64,000 nt of DNA from Salsuginibacillus halophilus. Its GTDB lineage: Bacteria; Bacillota; Bacilli; Bacillales; Marinococcaceae. This document shows positions 8,538-16,643 of this stretch, one piece after another. The notes beneath the pieces were generated by a model. It was not told where the DNA came from, did no database searches, and worked only from the letters and a program-made list of their open reading frames with translations. Location: contig NZ_PYAV01000004.1 of NCBI RefSeq assembly GCF_003014715.1, forward strand, positions 124,001 through 188,000. The letters are read 5' to 3'. A program made the position numbers and the translations under genes. Positions within the stretch are counted from its first letter, which is position 1. Each line of letters begins with the position of its first letter.

Positions 8538-9698
8538 CTACGGTGAGGTTGTCGTAACGTATGGTGAGGCAAAGTTCTCGTATAGCGTATCCCGGATCCA
8601 AGGCTCGCGACCGGCTTGTTCAATGTAATGCGTGATTGCTTCGCCGGAAAGGTATTCGCCGTATTTGGAGCCTGCTTCTTTTGAGATGTTTTCTTCCATT
8701 AAAGTGCCCCCAAAGTCATTTGCACCAGCGTGCAGACACTTCGACCCTTCCTCAGGACCCATTTTCACCCAGCTGATTTGTATGTTTTCAATAAAGCCGT
8801 GGAAGAACACTCTTGCGAGAGCATGAATTTTTAAATGATCTTCCATACTAGCACCAGGACGTGATTTTCCAATGCGGAAGAGATGAGTATTGTAGTGAAT
8901 AAAACCAAGCGGCACAAATTCTGTGAAGCCGCCTGTATCCCGCTGAATGTTACGGAGACGCTCCATGTGATATACCCAGTCGTCCGGTTCTTCAACATGA
9001 CCGTACATCATCGTAGAAGTCGAACGCAGGCCGACCTCATGGGCTGTTCGAATAATTTCTTCCCACCGGTCAGCTGTCAGCTTTACCGGAGAGAGCTGGC
9101 CCCGGATGCGGTCATCGAGAATTTCTGCTGCTGTTCCAGGGACGCTTCCAAGACCAGCTGCTTTTAGCTTTTGCAAGTAATCTCGAACTGATAAACCAGT
9201 AATTTCTGCTCCGTAATCAATCTCCATAGGGGAATAGGCGTGGATATGCATGTCTGGATATGCTTCTTTAATGCCTTCAACCATACGGATGTAATGCCAC
9301 GGATCCATCGTTTCTTCAAGCCCTCCTTGAATGCAGACTTCGCGCGCACCAAGTTCCCAGGCTTCTTTTGTTTTTGCCACCATGTCCTCTACAGATAAAA
9401 AGTAGGCATCCTTAGCTGTTTTCGTCCGGCTGAAGCCACAAAATTTACAGCCGACAAAACATACATTTGTAAAGTTAATGTTTCGGTTGAGGGTGAAAGT
9501 GACACGCTCACCGACGGTTTCTGAACGCATCGCATCAGCAACCGCGACTAAGCCATCAAGGTCAGCCCCAGACGTATGTGCAAGCTTACGTGCATCTTCA
9601 ACGGAAACCTCTTTGCCATCTAAAGCAGTTTGTAAGATGTTGCGGACCTCTGTGGAGGTTTCGGCTAAGTTTGGCTGATGAATAATCGGTTGGGTCAT
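8538..9698 (-). CDS. cofH: FO synthase subunit 2 (CofH), radical SAM
   Basis: 386 aa. The radical-SAM CX3CX2C motif reads CFVGCKFC within NINFTNVCFVGCKFCGF, typical of CofH and of the related MqnC/MqnE enzymes. Further blocks (EVCIQGGLEETMD, AYSPMEIDYGA, SVPGTAAEILDDRIRGQLSP, TSTMMYGHVEEPDDW) fit CofH. CofH joins tyrosine-derived fragments to 5-amino-6-ribitylaminouracil, and CofG then closes the deazaflavin ring to give FO, the chromophore of coenzyme F420. The start codon overlaps the cofG stop codon (ATGA), so the two are translationally coupled. The main alternative is a menaquinone-pathway enzyme, but pairing with CofG makes that unlikely. Confidence 0.9.
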   Translation of the reverse strand: MTQPIIHQPNLAETSTEVRNILQTALDGKEVSVEDARKLAHTSGADLDGLVAVADAMRSETVGERVTFTLNRNINFTNVCFVGCKFCGFSRTKTAKDAYFLSVEDMVAKTKEAWELGAREVCIQGGLEETMDPWHYIRMVEGIKEAYPDMHIHAYSPMEIDYGAEITGLSVRDYLQKLKAAGLGSVPGTAAEILDDRIRGQLSPVKLTADRWEEIIRTAHEVGLRSTSTMMYGHVEEPDDWVYHMERLRNIQRDTGGFTEFVPLGFIHYNTHLFRIGKSRPGASMEDHLKIHALARVFFHGFIENIQISWVKMGPEEGSKCLHAGANDFGGTLMEENISKEAGSKYGEYLSGEAITHYIEQAGREPWIRDTLYENFASPYVTTTSP

Positions 9699-10789
9699 AC
9701 AAATTGACTCCTTTCTTTTTTCAGCTCATGTACAGCTTCGTGGGCAGGACCTTCAAGAAATCCAGGTTTATGAATATAGTGATCATAAATCGCTAGACGT
9801 TCTTCAGCTTTGAGACCGAGAGATTCAGTCGTTTCAATTAATCGATCGCGGGCAGGCCACGGTGCTTCAGGGTTAATATAATCAATTGTTAATGGAGATA
9901 CCCCGCCCCAATCCGTAATCCCTGAGGCAAGCAGTTCTTTTAAGTAACGGCGGTTTAAATTCGGCGGCACTTGCACATGAATTTTACCTTGAAACATTAC
10001 TTGTGCCACAGCTGCAAGGCGAAGCATATCCTCTTCAGATACGACGCCATCTTCAAGAGAGGACATCCCTTCTTTCGGTTGAAAGTTTTGGATGATCACT
10101 TCTTGGATGTGCCCGTAAGTGTTGTGTAAATCGCGGATGGCAAGCAGTGTATCGATCCGCTCCTCCCACGTTTCGCCGATCCCAACAAGCAGTCCGGTTG
10201 TAAATGGGATCTGCAGGCGTCCCGCTTCTTCAATCATGCGAATTCGACGGTGTGGTTTTTTGTCAGGTGCATGCTCATGAACTTCACCAGGTTCAGTTAA
10301 GCGGGGACTTACGTTTTCAAGCATCATCCCCATACTTGCATTGTAAGGTTTTAATCCGGCAAGCTGGTGCTTTGTTAACACGCCGGCGTTTGTATGAGGC
10401 AGCAGGCCGGTTTCTTCAATGATCATCTTACATATAGCGGTCGTGTATTCAATCATGTTACGGTAGCCGCGTTCATTTAACCAGGAACGCACTTCCGGAA
10501 AATAATCTGATTTGTCTCCTAGGCTGACAAGCACTTCTGTGCACCCTAACGCTTTAGCCTGCTTTACCCGGTCGAGAACTTGCCCCGGGGTCATAATTTC
10601 AGCACCAGGGTCTTCTGGCCGGCGCTGAAATGTACAGTACGTGCATCGGTCTTTACAAATGTTTGTCAAAGGAATAAAAACATTTTGACAATACGTGACG
10701 GTGTTTTCGTGGCAGTGGGTGCGAATATTACTTGCACGTTTTTTTAACGATTCAATCGGTGTCGTGCGGGTATAAGTTGTCCAGTCCAT
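9695..10789 (-). CDS. cofG: FO synthase subunit 1 (CofG), radical SAM
   Basis: 364 aa. Start ATG 10789 has GGAGGGAG immediately upstream; a longer frame would run into the upstream gene. The CX3CX2C motif is CKDRCTYC, in a context typical of CofG (VFIPLTNICKDRCTYCTF). Other family blocks: ALGCTEVLVSLGDKSDYFPEV, TGLLPHTNAGVL and PPNLNRRYLKELLASGITDWGG. It works with CofH to make FO. Its ribosome site overlaps the end of the chemoreceptor gene, so receptor, cofG and cofH are probably one transcript. No cofC, cofD or cofE (FO to F420) lies in this window. Confidence 0.9.
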   Translation of the reverse strand: MDWTTYTRTTPIESLKKRASNIRTHCHENTVTYCQNVFIPLTNICKDRCTYCTFQRRPEDPGAEIMTPGQVLDRVKQAKALGCTEVLVSLGDKSDYFPEVRSWLNERGYRNMIEYTTAICKMIIEETGLLPHTNAGVLTKHQLAGLKPYNASMGMMLENVSPRLTEPGEVHEHAPDKKPHRRIRMIEEAGRLQIPFTTGLLVGIGETWEERIDTLLAIRDLHNTYGHIQEVIIQNFQPKEGMSSLEDGVVSEEDMLRLAAVAQVMFQGKIHVQVPPNLNRRYLKELLASGITDWGGVSPLTIDYINPEAPWPARDRLIETTESLGLKAEERLAIYDHYIHKPGFLEGPAHEAVHELKKERSQFV

Positions 10790-10799
10790 AACTCCCTCC

Positions 10800-12014
10800 T
10801 TACGTATTGGCAGCAGCTTTTTCGTCAGTGATATCAAACGGGCGAACCCAGGCAACCTCGTCAGTATCAGCAGCTGCTTTCAGCTGATCTTCGATGGCAT
10901 TCATTTCACTGTTAACCATTTCAATTGTCATATCCAGCTCCATCATTGTTGACTGTTGTTCCATAATCATCGATTGTGTACCGTTTGTTCCTTCAGCCAT
11001 AGAGCTCATACGTTCTTTTACAGCCTGAAGTGATTGTAAACTTTCTTCACTAACAGACCGGGCGCTTGCAGATTCTGTACGAATCGTTTCAATATAATCT
11101 AGAAGTTGTTCAACAGAAGATATCACCTCTTGAAATACGGCAACAACTTGCTGATTTTTTGTGATACTTTCATGAATTGAGCTCACTTCCCGGCGGAAGG
11201 TTGCTTCTTGATTTTTCATGTTGTCAGACAGTTCGGTTGTTGTGCTGCGGATATTATCTGCAGTCGTTGTCACTTGCTCAGACAGTTTGCGGATCTCTTG
11301 AGCAACCACAGCAAACCCTTTTCCTGCGTCACCGGCGCGTGCCGCTTCAATGGAAGCATTTAAGGCGAGTAAATTTGTTTGTGAAGAGATGTCTTCAATC
11401 GTTGCCATCGCTTCGTGTACTTGGTTTACATTGTCTATTAATGCTTTGTTCTGCTCGCCAAAGGCATGAATATTATCAGAAACACCTTGAAGTTCTTCGC
11501 TGAATGCGTTCGTCTGTGCTTTACCATCCTGAGCATAATTCGTAACACTGCGGGTGGTATCAGCAGTATCTTTCACCATATTGTCTAATGTCTGCATGAG
11601 CTCATATGTGTTTTGAAACGAATTGTTCAATTGATCTGTCATACTAGAAACTTCTTGAATGTGATCGTTCATTGTTGTCATCGTTCCAGATACTTGCTCA
11701 GATGTTTGACTCACCTGTGACCCCATCGTTTGTAAATGGCCGGCCTGGGCATTAACGTGACGTAATTTTTCAAGAGGCTGCTTAATTCGATCACCTAATA
11801 GGTTTTCACCTGCAGCTGATGTCTCAGTTTCTTTAGGTAGTGAAAATTGCCAAAGTAGAACTAAAACCGCAAGCAATAAAATGGTTGAATAAGGAACGGT
11901 TAGTACTGGCTGGGCTGAAGCAATCAGCCAGGCATTGCCGGCAGCCATAAGCAGGACGGCCCCTGCACCAATCAAAAAAGCCTTTTGAGTGAAAAGTTCG
12001 CGCATTTTTGTCAT
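10800..12014 (-). CDS. methyl-accepting chemotaxis-type receptor without extracellular sensor domain
   Basis: 404 aa. Two adjacent membrane segments (residues ~12-33 and ~40-58) with almost no loop between them, then a long coiled-coil signalling domain. The conserved hairpin tip reads [39 protein letters not shown]. No PAS, Cache or HAMP domain is evident, so any sensing must be membrane-based or come from a partner protein. GGAGG lies nine bases before the start. It is followed without a gap by cofG-cofH and is divergent from a DICT-domain gene, which suggests a joint sensory role. This is inference. Confidence 0.88.
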   Translation of the reverse strand: MTKMRELFTQKAFLIGAGAVLLMAAGNAWLIASAQPVLTVPYSTILLLAVLVLLWQFSLPKETETSAAGENLLGDRIKQPLEKLRHVNAQAGHLQTMGSQVSQTSEQVSGTMTTMNDHIQEVSSMTDQLNNSFQNTYELMQTLDNMVKDTADTTRSVTNYAQDGKAQTNAFSEELQGVSDNIHAFGEQNKALIDNVNQVHEAMATIEDISSQTNLLALNASIEAARAGDAGKGFAVVAQEIRKLSEQVTTTADNIRSTTTELSDNMKNQEATFRREVSSIHESITKNQQVVAVFQEVISSVEQLLDYIETIRTESASARSVSEESLQSLQAVKERMSSMAEGTNGTQSMIMEQQSTMMELDMTIEMVNSEMNAIEDQLKAAADTDEVAWVRPFDITDEKAAANT

Positions 12015-12183
12015 TCATACATACCTCCTAGTAATTTTAGTTTAATTTATATAAACTGTTTAATCAATTTATAATAATTGTTTAAATTAAAATAATGTTT
12101 TATAATGACTTTAGGATTAATTATTTTTAAAATTGGGAAATTGTTTGATGCATCACTATTAATTTGCAAAGGGGCAGATGTTT

Positions 12184-12720
12184 TTGGCAAAGTTAAAAGA
12201 TATTTCAGTATTTGAAACGTGTTTTGGTGAAGTAAATGATGAAGTGAAGTCGCTCGATAAACAAGCTGACAATTCAACGCTGGCTCAATCTTCATTAAAA
12301 TACGAGACGAAAGTTCCGCAGCTTGAGTATATGTGCTTAATGATGGAAAATATGGTGATGACAAAAAAGTTGAACGGTACAATTTATGCTGGCTTTCAAA
12401 AGCAGTCGCGTGCAACTGCAATCATGGATCGTTATCTTGCGATGGCAGAGTATTGTAACATTTATTTGTTTGGAGAAAACGACGTGGACCTGCCGGAACA
12501 TCCAAATATCACGTATATTGATTTGCCGCCGCAGGCAAATTTAATGCGAGAATGGTTTTTAGTCATTGATGGTGACGCTTTTAAATCGATGATGGTAGCT
12601 TATGACCTTGATGGCTTTGGCAATCACGCCGTTGAGGAAGATCGGAACTTTAAAGGAGTTAAATCTTCGAGTCCTGAAGTGATTAACCAGGCAAAAGGGC
12701 TGCTGAGCAGTGTCATATAA
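12184..12720 (+). CDS. DICT sensory-domain protein
   Basis: 178 aa from a TTG at 12184; an ATG at 12178 would give 180 aa but lies too close to GGGG at 12171-12174. The whole protein looks like a stand-alone DICT domain: ISVFE near the start, TIYAGFQKQSRATAIMDRYL in the middle, NIYLFGEND, and LMREWFLVIDGDAF near the C-terminus, the hallmark REW-x-LV strand. DICT is a sensor domain usually fused to diguanylate cyclases or two-component proteins and proposed to take part in light responses. Here it is separate and divergent from the receptor-cofG-cofH operon, 163 bp between starts. Confidence 0.72.
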   Translation: MAKLKDISVFETCFGEVNDEVKSLDKQADNSTLAQSSLKYETKVPQLEYMCLMMENMVMTKKLNGTIYAGFQKQSRATAIMDRYLAMAEYCNIYLFGENDVDLPEHPNITYIDLPPQANLMREWFLVIDGDAFKSMMVAYDLDGFGNHAVEEDRNFKGVKSSSPEVINQAKGLLSSVI

Positions 12721-12861
12721 GCGGTTTTAAGAAAAAAGGCTTATGTATAACAGGTTGTAATTGGTTTAAATAATCCATTTGTCGCAGTCACGTTAAACCA
12801 TTCCCGTTTTTGATACGATAAAACGTGGTCTTTATGATGTGTTATGAATTTATGCATACAA

Positions 12862-12899
12862 AAAACCGCCTGGATCTATAAAGAGATCCAGGCGGTTTT
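12862..12899. terminator. bidirectional terminator
   Basis: Perfect 16-bp stem AAAACCGCCTGGATCT (12862-12877) with AGATCCAGGCGGTTTT (12884-12899). It serves the convergent DICT (+) and csbD (-) genes. The rest of 12721-12861 shows nothing recognisable. Confidence 0.93.
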
Positions 12900-12906
12900 G
12901 ATCGAT

Positions 12907-13113
12907 TTAATCGATGGATATTTTGTTAATCCACTCGTCAACTTCGCGTTCTGCTTGTTCTTGTGAATAGTTATAGCGTTCTTGAACTTTACCAATTAAC
13001 TTATCGCGGTTGCCCTCAATGTATTGAATGTCATCATCTGTAAGTTTACTCCACTGTTTCTTCGCTTCCCCTGAGATGCGGTTCCATTTACCAAGTAAAT
13101 CTTCTGCGCGCAT
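12907..13113 (-). CDS. CsbD family stress-response protein
   Basis: 68 aa, very hydrophilic, with the CsbD pattern: LLGKWNRISGEAKKQWSKLTDDD, then IEGNRDKLIGKVQERYNYSQEQAEREVDEW. CsbD of Bacillus belongs to the SigB general stress regulon; the biochemical function is unknown. AAAGGAGG lies eight bases upstream of the ATG. A GTTTAA about 60 bases upstream could be half of a SigB promoter, but the -10 match is poor. The small membrane peptide gene lies upstream in the same direction. Confidence 0.9.
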   Translation of the reverse strand: MRAEDLLGKWNRISGEAKKQWSKLTDDDIQYIEGNRDKLIGKVQERYNYSQEQAEREVDEWINKISID

Positions 13114-13200
13114 AATTAGTTCCTCCTTTAAAGGTAGATTGCTTTGAATTGTTACTAGGAACCTTATTGCCGTTAATCAAGGGCATTTAAACTTCAAATG

Positions 13201-13344
13201 TTATAATGAGGAAATCAAACTAATTAAAACGATAATCACAATCGCAAGTGCAGCTAGGCGAAGGGCGCAGCCGATGCCTCGCATAATGAGCGGAAAGAAA
13301 AAGATAATCGCGATAATAAGGAGAATAAGTGTTAAAGGATCCAT
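13201..13344 (-). CDS. 47-aa hydrophobic membrane peptide
   Basis: A short gene with a near-perfect ribosome site (AGAGGTGATC, four bases before ATG 13344). It begins MDPLTLILLIIAIIFFFP, has a short polar turn LIMRGIGCALR, and then a second hydrophobic helix ending LISLISSL. It is predicted to form a two-helix membrane hairpin. It lies between the Nfu-type gene (divergent) and csbD (same strand). I do not recognise the family; small membrane proteins of this kind are common in Bacillus stress regulons, but that link is inference. Confidence 0.75.
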   Translation of the reverse strand: MDPLTLILLIIAIIFFFPLIMRGIGCALRLAALAIVIIVLISLISSL

Positions 13345-13501
13345 AGGGGATCACCTCTTTGTTTAAGCGTTAACTTCAAGTATATCATAAGCACGTGTTG
13401 TGATTGTTTGTAAAAGTTGTGGTTGAGGGGTTTTTCGTTATAAAATGAAACAAGGTATTGAGAAGTTCAGTGCTGCACACTAAATAAAGGAGGTTGACGA
13501 C

Positions 13502-13768
13502 ATGTCTGTACAATTACAGGTAGATCCGACGCCAAACCCGAATGCGATGAAAATTACAGCGAATGAAACATTGTTTTCTGACAGCACATCAGTGAAAAAA
13601 GGTGAAAGCTCTGGTCATGCATTAGCTGATGCCCTTGTGCAAATTGAAGGTGTTGATAATGTATTTGGCTTTGGAAACTTTGTTACTGTAAATAAAACAG
13701 CTGATGCTTCGTGGGATCCAATTCTTGATGAAGTAGAAAAGGCGTTTGAAGAAGCTGAGCTCGGTTAA
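13502..13768 (+). CDS. Nfu/NifU N-terminal-domain scaffold protein
   Basis: 88 aa forming a single Nfu_N (Scaffold_Nfu/NifU N) domain: QVDPTPNPNAMKI near the start, VEGVDNVFGFGNFVTV-like core (IEGVDNVFGFGNFVTV), and a closing acidic helix. It lacks the C-terminal CxxC iron-sulfur-binding domain of full NifU/Nfu proteins, so it is the short Gram-positive form. A role in Fe-S cluster delivery is inferred from family membership. AAAGGAGG lies eight bases before the ATG, and a terminator follows. Confidence 0.85.
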   Translation: MSVQLQVDPTPNPNAMKITANETLFSDSTSVKKGESSGHALADALVQIEGVDNVFGFGNFVTVNKTADASWDPILDEVEKAFEEAELG

Positions 13769-13775
13769 ATAATGA

Positions 13776-13808
13776 TGCCCCCTGCAATCTAATTTGCAGG
13801 GGGCAGTT
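13776..13808. terminator. rho-independent terminator
   Basis: 12-bp perfect stem TGCCCCCTGCAA (13776-13787) with TTGCAGGGGGCA (13794-13805), then TTTT. It ends the Nfu-type gene and lies just before the convergent stop of the betaine-binding gene. Confidence 0.9.
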
Positions 13809-13830
13809 TTATCTTCTTGATATTAAGCAA

Positions 13831-14781
13831 TTAGTCAATATCGAGCCACTCATCAACTGAATCGCGGTTGTCTTCAATCCAGTCTGCAGCTGCATCTTCA
13901 GGATCCATTTCGTTTTCTGAGATATCCAGCATAACTTCGTTCATGTCATCTGGGGTCCAGTAGAAGTTATCAAGAATTTGATAAGCCTCTGAATGATCCT
14001 CTTCTAGTCCTTCACGAACCATTGTTCGAATTTCTTCACCTTCACCAAAAGCACCTTCTGGATCATCCAAGAAGTCCATGTCATACGTGTTGAATTTCCA
14101 GTGTGGCTGCCAAGCGGTAACAACAACTGGCTCTTCATCACTAATGCGTGAATCAAGTTCTGCTGTCATAACAGCGTCAGAACTGGCGGAAAGTTCCATG
14201 TCTAAGTCGTACATTTCAATGGCATCTTCAGCAGAAGACATAATACCGGCACCTGCATCGATACCTGTAATTTCTCCAACAACATCAGAAGAGAGTTCAT
14301 CAATGCTGTCGATGTCCATGTAATCTGGTACAGCAAGGCCTGTAATCGCATCTTCAAGGTTTGGTCCTAAGTCTACAACATCATCACCGTATTCTTCGTA
14401 TTCTGCAGCCATATCAGATGGCAGCCAAGCAGCGACAAAACCGTCAGCATCGCCTTCAGCAACAGATATCCACATTGGCGCCTGGTCGGTTTGTGTCATT
14501 GTGACGTCATAACCAGCTTCTTCAAGTACTTGGCTGATGACATTCGTAGAAGCAAGCTCAGATTCCCAGGCTACATAAGCAAGTTCAATTTCTTCTCCAT
14601 CTACATCGATGCCGCTGCCGTTTTCATCAGCTTCACCATCGTTGTCATCGGTTTCTTCAGTTGCAGTATCCTCATCGTCAGCCTCGCCGTTTGCCTCCTC
14701 GGCTTCTTCATCACCGCAGGCGGCGAGCACCGCAGCTAAAGATAGTGGAAGCCAAGCGTGTCTGCGTAAGTACTTATGCAT
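13831..14781 (-). CDS. glycine betaine/choline-type ABC substrate-binding lipoprotein (OpuAC family)
   Basis: 316 aa. Signal peptide with lipobox LAAC near residue 22, followed by a ~45-residue linker rich in Asp and Glu, then an OpuAC domain. Visible features include VAYVAWESELA, APMWISVAEGDADGFVAAWLPS, and PVVVTAWQPHWKFNTYDM, whose Trp/His residues match the cation-binding aromatic region of glycine betaine receptors. Such proteins hand compatible solutes to an ABC importer. No permease or ATPase gene is adjacent, so it is an orphan receptor here. GGAGGGG lies eight bases before the start. Confidence 0.85.
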   Translation of the reverse strand: MHKYLRRHAWLPLSLAAVLAACGDEEAEEANGEADDEDTATEETDDNDGEADENGSGIDVDGEEIELAYVAWESELASTNVISQVLEEAGYDVTMTQTDQAPMWISVAEGDADGFVAAWLPSDMAAEYEEYGDDVVDLGPNLEDAITGLAVPDYMDIDSIDELSSDVVGEITGIDAGAGIMSSAEDAIEMYDLDMELSASSDAVMTAELDSRISDEEPVVVTAWQPHWKFNTYDMDFLDDPEGAFGEGEEIRTMVREGLEEDHSEAYQILDNFYWTPDDMNEVMLDISENEMDPEDAAADWIEDNRDSVDEWLDID

Positions 14782-15030
14782 CTTTAAAACCCCTCCATAA
14801 AATTGACAAAGTTCAATCTGTATTTATTGTTAAAAATAAATTTAACAACTTTAATCATAGTGTAACATAAGCAAGAATAAAGTCAATGTATGTTGTAAAA
14901 CTTCACTGTACGCTATATTAAGCCACCGAAGTGTACAAAAGTCTCATATTTCACTGGTTTCATTGATTTTAAAAACGGTAATGTTACAATTAAGTTGCAA
15001 AATTCAGAATCTTAAAAGGAGGTACACGCA

Positions 15031-16143
15031 ATGTGGAAGAAAGCAAGCTGGACGTTTGGTGCAGCGTTGTTTGCCGGCGGTGCCTGGATATCGATTGCTG
15101 CGGGAGCAGATGATTTTTCAGATGTTCCTGATAGTCATTGGGCGGTTGGGGAAATTGGTTACCTTCAAAGTGAAAATGTTGTGCAGGGACATGGTGACGG
15201 CACATTTGGCCCTGATGAAAATATGACAAGAGCCCATCTTGCGGTCATGATTACGCGGGCCGAGGATCTGGATACAACAGATCGGCCGGACCCTGGTTTT
15301 GATGATGTAAGTGAAGATCATTACGCTTTTGCTGAAATTGCAGCAGTAGCAGATGAAGGAATTATCTCTGGCAGCGGAGATTCGTTTTTAGTTGATGACA
15401 CATTAAATCGTGGAGAGATGGCTGCCATTCTTGACCGGACGTATGATTTCACAACTTCTGATTCCGTTGAATTTTCAGATGTTCCAGACGATCATATGTT
15501 TAATTCTGAGATTAACCATGTTGCAGCTCAAGGTTTAGCCCGCGGTTATGAAGATGGTACATTCCGGCCGGAAGAAGGAACAACACGCGCAGAATTATCA
15601 ACATTTTTAGCCCGTTCAATGGCACCTCATGAATTTATTGAAAACTGGGCTGACCAAGGTGCTGTAGATACAGCAGAAGAAATCGTGAGCTATTTAAGTG
15701 AAGAAGACATGGAATCCGTAGCTGACTATGTGCATCCTGAAGCAGGCGTACGGTTTTCACCATATGCATTTGTTGACCCAGATGAACATGAAAGCTTCAA
15801 CCGTGTAGAAGCTGCAGAACTCTCTGATGATGATACGGTTTACGATTGGGGAACGTATGACGGAAAAGGTGGTCCGATTGATAAAACGTACAGTGAGTAT
15901 CACGATCGGTTCGTTTACGCTGAAGATTACGAAAATGAAGGATCTGTTGCAGTCGATCGGAGGCAAAGCAATGGCAGCATGATCGATAATACAGATGAAG
16001 TATATCCAAGTGCCACCGTTGTTGAGTATCATGTTCCTGATGAAGGTGAAGGTTTAGAATGGCGGAGCCTACGCTTAGCGATGGCGCAGTACGATGGTGA
16101 CTGGCATGTGATCGGCATCATTAATGATGAGTGGACGACGTAA
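15031..16143 (+). CDS. SLH-domain surface protein
   Basis: 370 aa. Signal peptide (residues ~1-28), then three SLH repeats (~30-80, 92-140, 148-205), each with the FxDVPxxHWA...I form and an R/G-E-E/M-A turn (for example GYEDGTFRPEEGTTRAELSTFLAR). The C-terminal ~165 residues form a domain I do not recognise, with tryptophan-rich ends (DWHVIGIINDEWTT). SLH domains attach non-covalently to pyruvylated secondary wall polymer, which the csaB locus at 36-41 kb should make. AAAAGGAGG lies nine bases before the start. The 14782-15030 gap before it holds divergent promoters only. Confidence 0.87.
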   Translation: MWKKASWTFGAALFAGGAWISIAAGADDFSDVPDSHWAVGEIGYLQSENVVQGHGDGTFGPDENMTRAHLAVMITRAEDLDTTDRPDPGFDDVSEDHYAFAEIAAVADEGIISGSGDSFLVDDTLNRGEMAAILDRTYDFTTSDSVEFSDVPDDHMFNSEINHVAAQGLARGYEDGTFRPEEGTTRAELSTFLARSMAPHEFIENWADQGAVDTAEEIVSYLSEEDMESVADYVHPEAGVRFSPYAFVDPDEHESFNRVEAAELSDDDTVYDWGTYDGKGGPIDKTYSEYHDRFVYAEDYENEGSVAVDRRQSNGSMIDNTDEVYPSATVVEYHVPDEGEGLEWRSLRLAMAQYDGDWHVIGIINDEWTT

Positions 16144-16150
16144 ATCTAAA

Positions 16151-16527
16151 CAAGTAGCGGGGCTGTCCCGTAAGATATGATTTAAATGATAGGTATGGGA
16201 AATATACTCACTTTCACCAATAGCACAAGTGCGATATCGACTCAACCAGCTCCTACGCTTGATGTCGTCGTGTCTGCTTTGCCGAGGGCAACACTTCAGC
16301 TAACGATTTACTTCCACAAAGAATCAATATTGTTAGGTGTCAGGCACAAAAAAGTGTGCCTGACACCTAGCACAAGTATGAAATAAAGAAGCGGCTGCCG
16401 AACATCGGCGGCGACGCCACCAGGAACAGCGCGAGCCCAAAATCCTGCAGAGAGTGACGTTCTGCCGAGGAAGTTGAGGCCGTGCCTGAGGCAAGCCTCC
16501 GCTGTGCTTAAAAGTTTGCCTATATGA
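16151..16527 (+). repeat. mosaic intergenic repeat, copy H (with GGTGTCAGGCAC hairpin)
   Basis: Starts with a second repeat module (16151-16300), whose reverse complement recurs at about 26080-26235. Half of the L module follows (GCCGAGGGC to CTTCAGCTAACGATT), then a perfect 14-bp hairpin TAGGTGTCAGGCAC (16334-16347) and GTGCCTGACACCTA (16356-16369). A shortened R module comes next (CGGCGGCGACGCC, CTGCCGAGGAAGTTGAGG), and the right end is AAAAGTTTGCCTATATG. The same hairpin occurs at the same place in copy G. Confidence 0.82.
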
Positions 16528-16530
16528 TCG

Positions 16531-16559
16531 CGGCGCGGGTGAGAACCCGTGCCGTTTTT
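16531..16559 (+). terminator. terminator-like hairpin
   Basis: CGGCGCGGGT (16531-16540) pairs with ACCCGTGCCG (16545-16554), one G-T wobble, then TTTTT. It lies between repeat H and the MFS gene and would shield that gene from upstream transcripts. Confidence 0.75.
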
Positions 16560-16643
16560 GCGCGGCGGCACTTCTGCGTTTACATAAGGCAGGTCAAACA
16601 ATTACACTGATAGCGGCTATATTATAGGAAAGTAGTTGAGTGT

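Noticed and set aside
12047-12421. A 124-residue minus-strand frame opposite the DICT gene
   Set aside because: It overlaps a well-supported gene, has no ribosome site and has an implausible composition.
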